Below, one piece after another: positions 25,103 through 34,512 of a stretch of DNA of 64,000 bases (position 1 is the first letter of the stretch; each line of letters starts with the position of its first letter). Source of the DNA: UBA826 sp045564655 (GTDB taxonomy: Bacteria; Chloroflexota; Dehalococcoidia; Lucifugimonadales; UBA826). The notes beneath the pieces were generated by a model that ran no database searches, had not been told where the DNA came from, and was given only the letters and a program-made list of their open reading frames with translations. The stretch spans positions 1 through 64,000 of the forward strand of contig JBJLGX010000022.1 in the NCBI GenBank assembly GCA_045564655.1, written 5' to 3'. A program made the position numbers and the translations under genes.

Positions 25103-26386
25103 ATGAGAAAAATTACTGTTTTAAGTTTAGTCTTTGTTTTAGCTGTTTTTTCATTTGCTTGTGTTACTAGAGGGGCTACTCTTTATTACACATCAGATAG
25201 AGATGGACAACTGGATATATATTCAACTGTTATTGGTTCAGAAAAAGAAACTAATGTAACCGATACTCCAGCTTTAGATGAATACGATCCTGTTGTATCT
25301 CCAGATGGTAAATGGTTAGCATTTCGTGTCGGGGATTCTACAAAATCTTCCATCGATGTGCTGAATTTATCAAACAGCAACAGGTTTACAGTCACATACA
25401 ACATCAATGATAAAGGTGATTCAAAATATTCGATGCCTGTTTGGAGCCCTGATAGTACAAAAATAGCTTTTCTTAAGGAAACAGATGAAGATGGAGGTCG
25501 GGCATACACTGTAGTTGTGGAGGGAGGATCTCCCCCTGCAAAACTTTCTGATGTGGTTGCGACCCAGTTAAATGACTGGGCGTCTTCTGGTGACTCTGTT
25601 TTGTTTTCTTCTTATATTCAAGAAGTTGACGAGTTCGACGAGTTCGACGAGTTCGATGAGTTCGACGAGTTCGATGAGTTCGACGAATTGAGTGTTGGGT
25701 CAGACTCTGCAGAGATAGAATGGGAATATGATGAAGAAGGTAATTTGATGGGAGTTAGAACTTTTGGTTCTTCTGATGATGAAGATAGTCTTCAATTTGA
25801 GGGATATGATGACGATAGTCTTCAATTTGAGGGATATGATGACGATTTATTTGAAAGCGATGATGAATACATAGGTATATATTCTCGTAACCCAGAAGGC
25901 GTCAATCAAAGGCAAATGACTTGTGGGGAAGACAGAAACGGGAAATGGTCTCCAGACTCTACTAAGTTAGCTTTTATTTCTGAAAGAGATGGAAATCCAG
26001 AAGTTTATGTTATGGAACGAGATTCTTTGGATGGGCGTTGCGAAAATTCTGGTGGTAACTCCAAGCAGATATATAGATTAACGGATACAGAAGAAGATGA
26101 GTCTGATATCGCGTGGTCCCCTGATGGTGAAAGGATTTTGTTTGTCTCAGAACGAGATGGGAATAAAGAGATTTATGTGATGGATTATACCGGTAGTAAT
26201 GAAACTCGATTAACTTTTAACCAAAAAGATGATTATGATCCAATTTGGGGTACAGATGGTACTTCAGTGATTTTTGTTTCTGAGTTGGATGGAGATTCAG
26301 ATATTTTCATCATGGATACAGAAGGTCAATCACAACAAAGAATTACCAATAACGATGCTATTGATGAATCACCAACTTGGCGATAA
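25103..26386 (+). CDS. TolB-like beta-propeller lipoprotein with acidic repeats
   Basis: 427 residues from ATG 25103 (a GTG at 25094 is possible). N-terminal MRKITVLSLVFVLAVFSFAC is a lipoprotein signal. The body has WD40-like/TolB blades with repeated W-S-P-D-S/G and YVMD segments (for example WSPDGERILFVSERDGNKE). Inserted between blades at about residues 175-255 are low-complexity acidic repeats: six DEF units plus DEL, then two 10-residue DSLQFEGYDD copies. Anchored outside the membrane, probably binding a protein, sugar or metal; the acidic insert could bind cations. Lies alone before proB. Confidence 0.85.
   Translation: MRKITVLSLVFVLAVFSFACVTRGATLYYTSDRDGQLDIYSTVIGSEKETNVTDTPALDEYDPVVSPDGKWLAFRVGDSTKSSIDVLNLSNSNRFTVTYNINDKGDSKYSMPVWSPDSTKIAFLKETDEDGGRAYTVVVEGGSPPAKLSDVVATQLNDWASSGDSVLFSSYIQEVDEFDEFDEFDEFDEFDEFDELSVGSDSAEIEWEYDEEGNLMGVRTFGSSDDEDSLQFEGYDDDSLQFEGYDDDLFESDDEYIGIYSRNPEGVNQRQMTCGEDRNGKWSPDSTKLAFISERDGNPEVYVMERDSLDGRCENSGGNSKQIYRLTDTEEDESDIAWSPDGERILFVSERDGNKEIYVMDYTGSNETRLTFNQKDDYDPIWGTDGTSVIFVSELDGDSDIFIMDTEGQSQQRITNNDAIDESPTWR
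25628..25690 (+). repeat. Seven 9-nt tandem units (DEF repeat)
   Basis: Units of GACGAGTTC with GAT/GAC variation, seven in a row, in frame inside the TolB-like gene. The synonymous drift between units shows they are not all freshly copied. Confidence 0.9.
25784..25843 (+). repeat. Two identical 30-nt tandem units
   Basis: 25784-25813 and 25814-25843 are identical 30-base copies in frame in the same gene, coding DSLQFEGYDD twice. Perfect identity indicates recent duplication. Confidence 0.9.
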
Positions 26387-26444
26387 ATTTTAAGCGTAAT
26401 CTGGTTATTTAATAGATTGCGTTAGCCTTTTTGGAGTAACGAAT

Positions 26445-27594
26445 ATGAACAATACGGATAACCGGATTGTTTCAAATGATTATAAAAGAATTGTTATAAA
26501 AGCTGGAACCAGCCTTTTAAATGGTGGGACTGGCGAACTTGATATGGCAATGATTTCTAATATTGTTGACCAAATTTGTAGTCTGCAAAGTCAGAATAAG
26601 GAAATAATTCTTGTCTCCTCTGGAGCCGTTGCGGCAGGAAGAGAGGTACTTAAGAAATTTGGAGACGGATTAAGTTTAAATAAACAAGCCTTGGCAGCTA
26701 TTGGTCAAGGTCGATTAATACAAATTTACGAAGAAATGTTTTTTTCGAATGATATTTTATCTGCTCAAGCGTTAGTTTCACGACGAGATGTGCATGACCG
26801 TTTAGGGTATTTAAATTTAAGAAACACCTTATTGGATCTTCTTAGTAATAATGTGGTTCCTATAGTTAATGAAAATGATGTTGTCGCAATCGAGGAACTG
26901 ACAGGGTAAAGTTTTTGGTGACAATGATACGCTGTCTGCTCTTGTAGCCAATTCTATTGATGCTGATTTACTTATTATATTAGGTAGAATAAATGGACTA
27001 TACACTAAAGATCCTACAGTGCATGGAGATGCGAAAGTAGTGCCTGTAGTTGAAAAGATGGATAAAAACATTTTATCTTATGCCGGACCTTCATCTGATG
27101 ATTTTGGAAGAGGTGGGATGTTAACCAAATTAGAAGCTGCTCGTTTAGCAACTGCCTCAGGAGTAGATGTTGTTATGGCTAGCGGGTATGAAAATAATGG
27201 ATTAGTAAAAATAATTCGAGGAGAACCTGTCGGAACCCTTTTTAAATCAACAACAACTAAATTAGAAAGCCGAAAACGTTGGATGTTAAGTGCTATAGAT
27301 TTTAATGATAATAATATAGCTATAAAAATTGACACTGGAGCAAAAGATGCTTTAATCAAAGGTGGTAGCTTATTGCCTCCTGGGGTGATTTCTTGTTCAG
27401 GGGAATTTTCTAGAGGTGAAATAGTTGTTATTGTTGGTGCGAAAGACGAAATTATAGGTGTAGGCATTACAAATTATTCTATGGCAGATATTTCTGAGGT
27501 ACAGTCTTTAAATTCATCTGATATAAAGAAAATGCTTGGACATTACTACGGAGATGAGATTGTGCATAGGGACAACTTAGTTTTATTGGATTAA
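26445..27594 (+). CDS. proB: Glutamate 5-kinase, single-base frame break
   Basis: First step of proline synthesis: ATP-dependent phosphorylation of glutamate. The N-terminal amino-acid-kinase half (IVIKAGTSLLNGG, LVSSGAVAAGRE, PIVNENDVV) and the second half (KVFGDNDTLSALVA, DADLLI, INGLYTKDP, GRGGMLTKLEAA, then a C-terminal PUA domain) are in different frames. GGG at 26904-26906 has one base too many: with GG the sequence reads ELTGKVFGDND without interruption. Since proA follows intact after 13 bases, and ProB is normally needed with it, I take this as a probable sequence error; true inactivation is possible. Corrected length about 382 residues. Confidence 0.88.
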
Positions 27595-27607
27595 GGAGCT
27601 GGTTATT

Positions 27608-28870
27608 ATGACGGATCTAAATGATATGGGAGTATATGCTAAAAAAGCAGCTCGAATATTATCTACATCTTCAAGTGAATTGCGTGATAAGGCTTTAATA
27701 ACTATTTCTAAACATTTGTTAAATTCAGAAGACAAAATATTAGAAAAAAATGCTATAGATATTGAAAATGCAGAAAAAGCAGGTCAAACAGAATCATTTA
27801 TTGATAGATTGCTACTAACCTCAGAAAGATTGCAGAAAATGGCATCAGATACTGTTAATGTTGCTTCTTTACCTGATCCTATCGGTGAAGTAATAGAAAC
27901 TTATACTCGCCCAAATGGTATTGATTTAACCCGTAAAAGGATTCCTTTAGGCGTTATAGGTATTATCTATGAGAGTAGGCCTAACATAACTGTAGATATT
28001 TCTGCATTGTGTTTAAAATCAGGCAATGTTGCCATATTGAGAGGTGGAAGTGAATCATTTCATTCTAATATGATTCTTACAGAGATTGTTCAAAATGCTA
28101 TGGCTGAAGTTGGATTACCTAAAGATTGTGTTCAAATAATAAAAGATACAGATAGAAATCTTGTCGGAGAAATGCTCCAGATGGATGAGTATATTGACCT
28201 GATGATTCCTAGAGGTGGAATAGAGTTGGTATCTCGTGTTTCTAGAGAAGCGTCAATGCCTGCTATTACGGGAGGAGTTGGGGTTTGCCATATCTATGTT
28301 GATTCAACTTCATCGATAGAAATGGCGACGGAAATTGTTTATAACGCAAAAGTGCAAAGGCCTTCAGTATGTAATGCATTGGATACTTTGATAATAGAAT
28401 CAGGTGCACTAGATTCTCATTTGCCTAGTATTGCCAATGCTTTATCAAATGCGGATGTTGAGATGAGATGTGATGAAAGATCGGAAGAAATCCTTAAATC
28501 AAATAAAAATATGAAAATTAAAAAGGTATCAACATCAGACTGGGATACGGAACATTTATCACTTATTATGGGCATAAAGGTTGTGGATTCGATTGATGAA
28601 GCCCTGGATCATATTTTTGAACATAGCACGGGGCATTCAGAATCAATTATTACTGAAAATCAAGATGACGCAAATAAGTTTTTAGAAGAAGTTGACTCAA
28701 GTGCTGTTATGGTTAACGCCTCTATTAGATTAAATGATGGAGGAGAATTTGGATTGGGAGCGGAAGTAGCAGTAAGTACAGGAAAAGTTCATGCTAGAGG
28801 CCCTATGGGATTAAAAGAATTGACTTCATATAAATGGATAGTGATCGGTAATGGTCAATTAAGAGATTAA
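27608..28870 (+). CDS. proA: Gamma-glutamyl phosphate reductase
   Basis: Second step of proline synthesis, NADPH reduction of glutamyl-5-phosphate. 420 residues, the normal length. IPLGVIGIIYESRPNIT, GNVAILRGGSE, MIPRGG and the catalytic Cys in KVQRPSVCNALDT (about residue 256) are all present, and the C-terminal ARGPMGLKELTSYKW is diagnostic. Directly follows proB, with AAGGAG before the ATG. Confidence 0.95.
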   Translation: MTDLNDMGVYAKKAARILSTSSSELRDKALITISKHLLNSEDKILEKNAIDIENAEKAGQTESFIDRLLLTSERLQKMASDTVNVASLPDPIGEVIETYTRPNGIDLTRKRIPLGVIGIIYESRPNITVDISALCLKSGNVAILRGGSESFHSNMILTEIVQNAMAEVGLPKDCVQIIKDTDRNLVGEMLQMDEYIDLMIPRGGIELVSRVSREASMPAITGGVGVCHIYVDSTSSIEMATEIVYNAKVQRPSVCNALDTLIIESGALDSHLPSIANALSNADVEMRCDERSEEILKSNKNMKIKKVSTSDWDTEHLSLIMGIKVVDSIDEALDHIFEHSTGHSESIITENQDDANKFLEEVDSSAVMVNASIRLNDGGEFGLGAEVAVSTGKVHARGPMGLKELTSYKWIVIGNGQLRD

Positions 28871-28891
28871 ATATTGAATTTGAGGTGAGTA

Positions 28892-29863
28892 ATGTTTGAT
28901 AAAAACCCTTCCTTCTATACTTCTGACATGCAAAAAGAAGTTAAGGATTTTGTTAACTTTCTAGAATCGGAATTATCAAAAGTTGAGCCAATAAATAAAC
29001 GTAATCATATTGAAGTACGTCAAGAGCAAGAAGAAGGGGTAGGGAGATTTCCTGCTCCTATAATATCTAAAAATGCTACTGAAAGAACAATAAATTCTCC
29101 AAATGGACCAATCTCAATGAGAATGTTTGTCCCAAAAGGTGATATACGTGGTATTTATTATCATATACATGGAGGGGGATGGGTTTTGGGAACAGCACAT
29201 CACCAGGATCCTATTTTAGAAGAAATTTCTAATCAGTGTGGGGTTGTTGTGGCAAGCGTAGATTATAGATTGGCACCGGAACACCCTTACCCTGCACCTA
29301 ATGATGATTGTGAAAATGCTGGATTATGGGTCCTAGAAGATCTTACAAAGGAATTTAACACCAATAAAGTACTTATAGGGGGAGAATCAGCAGGAGCACA
29401 TTTAGCTGTTACTACGATATTAAGATTACGCGATAAGCATGGCTATAAAGGGTTTGTGGGCGCTAATCTACTGTACGGGGTATATGATCTTTCAGGATCT
29501 CCAAGTGCTTATCTTTGGGGCGATCGCCATTTGATTCTAAGTACTCCTATTATGGAATGGTTTACAGATCATTATGTTGGGAAAGGAGATATTAGGCGTG
29601 AACCTGATGTATCTCCTTTATATGCTAATTTAAATGACATGCCTAGAGCTTTTTTTACAGTTGGGACTCAAGATCCATTGCATGATGATACTGTATTTAT
29701 GTATAACAGATGGCACGCAGCAGGAAATGATGCTAGAAGAAAAGGGTCTTCTGTAGAAATATATGAAGGTGCTACTCATGGTTTTGAAAGACAGCCAACC
29801 CAATTGGCAGAGGCTTCATTGGCAAGGATTAGAAACTTTATTAGCGATTGCTTGTCCGACTGA
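28892..29863 (+). CDS. Alpha/beta hydrolase, hormone-sensitive-lipase family
   Basis: 323-residue carboxylesterase type. Oxyanion-hole HGGGW (about residues 93-97), nucleophile Ser in GGESAGAH (about 168), Asp in GTQDPLHDD and His in GATHGFER complete the triad. DYRLAPEHPYPAP is a hallmark of the HSL family. No signal peptide. Follows proA by 21 bases; its 3' end overlaps the convergent MFS gene by 23 bases. Substrate unknown, probably a short-chain ester. Confidence 0.88.
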   Translation: MFDKNPSFYTSDMQKEVKDFVNFLESELSKVEPINKRNHIEVRQEQEEGVGRFPAPIISKNATERTINSPNGPISMRMFVPKGDIRGIYYHIHGGGWVLGTAHHQDPILEEISNQCGVVVASVDYRLAPEHPYPAPNDDCENAGLWVLEDLTKEFNTNKVLIGGESAGAHLAVTTILRLRDKHGYKGFVGANLLYGVYDLSGSPSAYLWGDRHLILSTPIMEWFTDHYVGKGDIRREPDVSPLYANLNDMPRAFFTVGTQDPLHDDTVFMYNRWHAAGNDARRKGSSVEIYEGATHGFERQPTQLAEASLARIRNFISDCLSD

Positions 29864-31103
29864 GATTCATATATAAGAATATGGTAATGGCATACCCCGA
29901 CACGCCGATTAAAAAGATTGGAGTATAGCTTTCAGCCCAACTTATTGAAAATGCACCAATACTTGGCCCTAATCCTAAAGATATTGTTCGTGCGAGGCCT
30001 GCTATTCCCTGAACTGTTCCAAATGATTCTCTGTTAAATATCGATGCCAATAACATAGTTCCTAATACAAATGTTATTGTTGTAACTGATGTCCATATTA
30101 AAGATATAGAAAAAGAGATAATTCCCGGTGAACTTATCAAGAATAAACTAGTCATTAGCATGCAAGCCAAAATTACTGATATGGCAACAGCTTTTATATT
30201 CGTTTTATCAATAATTAATCCCCAAATAGGTATGAAAAATCCACCTAGTAGATTACCCAGAGTTAAAGCTAATGAAGCTGTAATTTGAGAAGTTCCGCTA
30301 TCGACTAAAAATGGGACTAGTTGAAATATAATCATAGATGTACAAATTACAGCTGCCCCATCTCCTAGTATTACAATCCAGAAAGAGGGTAACTTGAGAA
30401 TTTCTTGAGTCGCCCACTTTTTTTCTTTTTTGAGAGTAATTTTTTCTTTAATGAGATTAGTTTTATTTCCATCTACTAATAAATCTATTTCTTCTGGTTT
30501 ATGTCTAATAATTAGAAAAATAGGGATAGATAAAGGAAGTGCTACTAGCCCAAGAACTCTGTAAGCGATTCTCCAAGAGAAGAAGGTAGACAAGAGTGTA
30601 ATAATTTGTAAATTAGTTGATTCTCCAAATATCCTACTAAAGGCAGTAACTCCTAGAGCTGTATTCTTTTTTGACTCAAAGAAATTTACAGCAACTGTTC
30701 GGGGAACAACATTTTGTAAACTAGGGCCTGCGATTGCTCGTACAATAATATATACGAAAAAGAATTGCCATAGTGTTTGCACATTTCCTAAAATAATCAA
30801 GCCTACACTTACAAATAATGCAGCTAGAAACATTATCCAGCGTGGCCCAAATTTATCCACTCCTCTTCCGATGAATGGGCTAATTGACCCTGCCCCCCAA
30901 GTCCCAAAAGTAGCTGCTAATGCGATAGTTTTTCTGTCCCAAGACATATTGGTTACAATTAAATCTTGAACTCCACCAAAAGTCGATTGAGCTAAACTTG
31001 TTGCGATGAATTGACCAAATCCAATGACTATTAGAATTAACCAGCCATAAAAAAAAGGAGTATTAGGATGCCATTCATATATTTGATTTATAAAAGATTT
31101 CAA
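29841..31103 (-). CDS. MFS transporter
   Basis: 420-residue major facilitator with about twelve hydrophobic helices. The FFYGWLILIVIGFGQFIA start and the GRGVDKFGPRW loop resemble the monocarboxylate/oxalate-type MFS proteins, as at 20428-21783. Start is TTG at 31103 with AAGG close upstream. Divergent from the hydratase gene at 31228. Substrate unknown. Confidence 0.85.
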   Translation of the reverse strand: MKSFINQIYEWHPNTPFFYGWLILIVIGFGQFIATSLAQSTFGGVQDLIVTNMSWDRKTIALAATFGTWGAGSISPFIGRGVDKFGPRWIMFLAALFVSVGLIILGNVQTLWQFFFVYIIVRAIAGPSLQNVVPRTVAVNFFESKKNTALGVTAFSRIFGESTNLQIITLLSTFFSWRIAYRVLGLVALPLSIPIFLIIRHKPEEIDLLVDGNKTNLIKEKITLKKEKKWATQEILKLPSFWIVILGDGAAVICTSMIIFQLVPFLVDSGTSQITASLALTLGNLLGGFFIPIWGLIIDKTNIKAVAISVILACMLMTSLFLISSPGIISFSISLIWTSVTTITFVLGTMLLASIFNRESFGTVQGIAGLARTISLGLGPSIGAFSISWAESYTPIFLIGVSGYAITIFLYMNLSRTSNR

Positions 31104-31227
31104 TAGCCTTATCCAGATAAAATATTAATCAAAATAGTACTAATAATAAATTATATTCTCCATGGTAGGATTGGTACAAATAACTTATTAACAAATTCAT
31201 ATAAAAAAATAATGTGGAGCGCATTTT

Positions 31228-32031
31228 ATGGAAGATAAAGTAAAAAGAGCTGGAAGATTAATGTATGAAGAATTTCAAAATAATGTTCCTTTTTCTATGT
31301 TGGAAGAAAACAGACCTGAGGGTATTGATGAAGCATATGCGATTCAAAATGAATATACGTGCTTACAAGTTAAGAATAATTCAGACAGTTTTTCTGGATA
31401 TAAGATTGCATTTACTACAGATGTAATGCAGAAGCATTTTGGTATGGACCAACCTGCTTACGGAAGAATACTTACGTCAAATGTTTTTGAATCTCCTCAT
31501 TATTTTAACTCAGCTGATTTTTCAAGATTGGGAGTTGAATGTGAAATAGCGATAACAATTGGTAAAGATATCTCTCTTGAATCTGATGAAATAAATAAAA
31601 ATGTAGTGTTTGATTCAGTTGAGAGCATAGCATTATCTTTTGAAATAATTGATCCTCGACAGAGTCAAATAGAAAATATATCTCCTCTTGATATGATTGC
31701 TATGAATGTTTCTGGGGCAGGAGTTTTAATGGGAAATAAAATTAATAATTGGCAAAATATTGATTTGCCAAATTCAAAATGTCAATTGATGATAGATGGA
31801 CAAACAATCGGTACGGGATATGGAAAAGATGTTGATGGGCACCCAATATTACCAATAATTTGGTTAGCTAAGAAATTGTCTGATCAGGGGAATTATTTAA
31901 AAGCTGGTGACATTGTTGTTACTGGCAGTATGTTGCCTCCTACTTTTTTGGGAAATAGAGATGCTACTGGACAGAGTTCTGCAATTTTGACAATGGATAA
32001 ATTGGGTCAAGTGATTTTGAATTTCAAGTAA
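31228..32031 (+). CDS. 2-keto-4-pentenoate hydratase (MhpD) family protein
   Basis: 267 residues with the hydratase/decarboxylase family pattern: DEAYAIQNEYT and YKIAFTT near the N-terminus, LGVECEIAITIGKDI with the metal-binding acidic residues, and GDIVVTGSMLPP near the end. Members hydrate 2-hydroxypentadienoate or decarboxylate related products of aromatic ring degradation. No ring-cleavage enzymes lie nearby, so substrate is unknown. GGAG eight bases before ATG; the SDR at 32055 follows after 23 bases. Confidence 0.85.
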   Translation: MEDKVKRAGRLMYEEFQNNVPFSMLEENRPEGIDEAYAIQNEYTCLQVKNNSDSFSGYKIAFTTDVMQKHFGMDQPAYGRILTSNVFESPHYFNSADFSRLGVECEIAITIGKDISLESDEINKNVVFDSVESIALSFEIIDPRQSQIENISPLDMIAMNVSGAGVLMGNKINNWQNIDLPNSKCQLMIDGQTIGTGYGKDVDGHPILPIIWLAKKLSDQGNYLKAGDIVVTGSMLPPTFLGNRDATGQSSAILTMDKLGQVILNFK

Positions 32032-32054
32032 TAAATTTATGGGATTTTAACGAT

Positions 32055-32894
32055 ATGACAGATTTTAAAAAAAAAGTAGCTATAGTGACAGGAGGGGCTC
32101 AAGGTATAGGTGGAGGGATAGCTCGGCAGATGGCATCTGTTGGCATTAAAGTTTTGGTGGCAGATATTGATATAGATTTAGCAGACAACACAGCGTCAGA
32201 AATAAATAGTAAAGGAGGCGATGCCTTTTCTGTTAAAACAGATGTCACCTCTTATTCTGAAGTAAAGGAAATGATAAATGTTGCCCAAAACCGTTGGGGT
32301 AGAGTGGATTATTTTATAAATAATGCCTATAGTGCAGGTTCCGCTACTATAGGTGGGGTGACTGAGGTGTCGGAGTCTCAGTGGGATATGGATATGAGGG
32401 CATTGGTCACATCAGTATATGCAGGGTCAAAATATGTCATTCCTGTTATGACTGATGGAGGGGGAGGTTCTATTGTAAACATTTCTTCCGTCCATGGAAT
32501 TCTTGTATCTAAAAAAGCTTTAACATATGAAACAGGAAAAGCTGCAATTATAGCTATGACACGACAAATGGCTGTTGATTATGGAAAATTTGGAATCAGA
32601 GTAAATTCTATTTCTCCGGGACATATAGTTACTGAACGATTAGGTAAAAGATGGGAAAATAATCCGTCAGGATTGAAGTTTTTTGAAGATCAATACCCTG
32701 TAAGGCGCACAGGGTTACCTGAAGATATAGGTAATGCTGCTGTATTTTTATGTTCAGATGAAGCATCTTTTATAACAGGGCATAATTTAGTGGTAGATGG
32801 CGGCTTGTCAATTCAATTACAAGAAGATTTAGCTGTTCAGCAGGGACATTATATAAAAGAAAATCCTGACACTGAAATGCCATATAAAAAATGA
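32055..32894 (+). CDS. SDR-family oxidoreductase
   Basis: 279-residue classical SDR: TGGAQGIGGG glycine loop, Asp in VADIDI after beta2 (NAD preference), INNAYS in place of NNAG, Ser in NISSVHG, and the Tyr-x3-Lys active site as YETGK. A C-terminal tail of about 20 residues (QLQEDLAVQQGHYIKEN) goes beyond the usual end at VDGG. Probably in one operon with the MhpD-like hydratase, suggesting breakdown of an oxo- or hydroxyacid. Confidence 0.88.
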   Translation: MTDFKKKVAIVTGGAQGIGGGIARQMASVGIKVLVADIDIDLADNTASEINSKGGDAFSVKTDVTSYSEVKEMINVAQNRWGRVDYFINNAYSAGSATIGGVTEVSESQWDMDMRALVTSVYAGSKYVIPVMTDGGGGSIVNISSVHGILVSKKALTYETGKAAIIAMTRQMAVDYGKFGIRVNSISPGHIVTERLGKRWENNPSGLKFFEDQYPVRRTGLPEDIGNAAVFLCSDEASFITGHNLVVDGGLSIQLQEDLAVQQGHYIKENPDTEMPYKK

Positions 32895-33043
32895 TTTATT
32901 TCCTTGAAATATTGGTAATTTGTGCCTCGATAGTTTAGAATAGCAACATTATGAAACAGCATAAATTTTTTATTATTTTACAAAAAATTAATGATATTGA
33001 AGGTTTTTTTTAAATAAACTCGGGCTGTTTGTATTTAATAGAA

Positions 33044-33075
33044 AAAAAAGCCTGAGGTTTACCAAAGGCTTTTTT
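33044..33075 (+). terminator. Rho-independent terminator or attenuator just before the DUF1800 gene
   Basis: AAAAAAGCCT (33044-33053) pairs with AGGCTTTTTT (33066-33075): a 10-bp stem, 12-base loop and a six-T end. The flanking A-run means it could also work on the other strand. It may end the SDR transcript. The DUF1800 start codon lies only 17 bases beyond, too close for a new promoter, so that gene must depend on read-through or on a promoter before the hairpin. Confidence 0.7.
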
Positions 33076-33092
33076 GTTATAGGAGTAAAATA

Positions 33093-34496
33093 ATGTCTAG
33101 CAATGATCTTAAATTAAAAGCTCACTTGTTACGTAGAGCTGGGTTTGGCTCAACTAGATCAGAATTAGAAGCACTTCAAGATAAATCGTATGAGGAAGTG
33201 GTAGAAGATTTATTATTTCCCGAAAGATTTCCTGATTTAGATGAAGATTATATTAATCGTTATAACCCAGATGTTTCTTATCATGATATTCATCCGGCTA
33301 ATTCAGGTAAATGGGTCTGGAGGATGATTAACACCAAAAGGCCTTTAGAAGAAAAGATTGCTCTTTTTTGGCACCATGTATTTGCTACCGCTTGGTACAA
33401 AGGAGAACATACTCCGAGCCAGTTGGCTCAGATAGATACATTCAGAAAAAATGGATTGTCTGATATAAATACAATCCTTCTTGATTTATCGAAGGACCCT
33501 GCAATGAATTATTGGTTAGATAATTGCGAAAATCATTCGACCCAGCCTAATGAAAATTGGGGAAGGGAATTATTAGAATTATTTTCTATGGGTGTTGGTA
33601 ATTACTCTGAAGATGATATAAAAAATGCAGCTAGGGCTTTTACCGGATGGACTTTTGAACAGCCACAGCCTCTTTATCCATATGGTAGTTACGAGACATC
33701 TTTTATTTATAATGAAAGTGATCATGATAATGGTGAGAAGACGTTCCTTGGCCAGACTGGTAATTTTAATGGAGAAGACATAATAGACATTATTAGTGAA
33801 CAAAAGGCTACGTCAAAATTTATATGTAGGCATTTGTATACTTTTTTTGTAGAAGATGAGCCTCAAGTCCATACATGGAGCATTGAATCGCCTAGAAATC
33901 CACAGGCCCTTGAACAGTTAATTAATGTGTTTGATAAAAATGATGGTCAAATAAAGCCGTTATTGAGATTCCTTTTTAATTCTGATTTTTTTAAAAATGC
34001 GATGTTTAAGAAAGTTAAAAATCCTGCAGAATTAGTTGCAGGAACAATGAAAGTGGTTGGAAAATATTCTGTCATTCCTCAAGATGGAGAGGTTGTTGCA
34101 ACATTGAATAGCAAAGTGTCGGTAATGGGTCAAGATCTAATGAATCCCCCTACAGTTGAAGGATGGCATACAGGTCAGGAATGGATTGATGGAGGTACTT
34201 TAAACGAAAGAGTTAATTTTGCTGTAGATCAATTTAATGACCCAACATCTCCAGGAATTAAAGATATTTTAGAAAGATTAGGCAAACAAATAAATTCAAA
34301 AGATCTTTTAGATAAATGCTTGGATTTGGTGGGACCATTAGAAGTATCCGAAGATACTTATGGAGCTTTACAAAAATATGCTAATGCGGTCGGAGACATT
34401 AGCCTAGATGGGAATGAATCTAAACAAGAAAATATAGAGAAAATTACAAGAATGATTCAATTAATTGTTTCAACTCGGGAATATCAATTTGCGTAG
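33093..34496 (+). CDS. DUF1800 family protein, first copy
   Basis: 467 residues. LLRRAGFGSTRSELEAL at the start, then PNENWGRELLELFSMG, DDIKNAARAFTGW, a GEKTFLGQTGNFNGEDII segment and MNPPTVEGWHTGQEWID, all typical of DUF1800 (PF08811). The biochemical role of this family is not known; it is usually encoded next to DUF1501 proteins, as here. No signal peptide or Tat motif is visible. AGGAG is eight bases upstream of the ATG. First gene of a three-gene run DUF1800-DUF1501-NHL; a second copy is at 42241-43674. Confidence 0.9.
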   Translation: MSSNDLKLKAHLLRRAGFGSTRSELEALQDKSYEEVVEDLLFPERFPDLDEDYINRYNPDVSYHDIHPANSGKWVWRMINTKRPLEEKIALFWHHVFATAWYKGEHTPSQLAQIDTFRKNGLSDINTILLDLSKDPAMNYWLDNCENHSTQPNENWGRELLELFSMGVGNYSEDDIKNAARAFTGWTFEQPQPLYPYGSYETSFIYNESDHDNGEKTFLGQTGNFNGEDIIDIISEQKATSKFICRHLYTFFVEDEPQVHTWSIESPRNPQALEQLINVFDKNDGQIKPLLRFLFNSDFFKNAMFKKVKNPAELVAGTMKVVGKYSVIPQDGEVVATLNSKVSVMGQDLMNPPTVEGWHTGQEWIDGGTLNERVNFAVDQFNDPTSPGIKDILERLGKQINSKDLLDKCLDLVGPLEVSEDTYGALQKYANAVGDISLDGNESKQENIEKITRMIQLIVSTREYQFA

Positions 34497-34512
34497 GTAA
34501 AAGGACAACATT

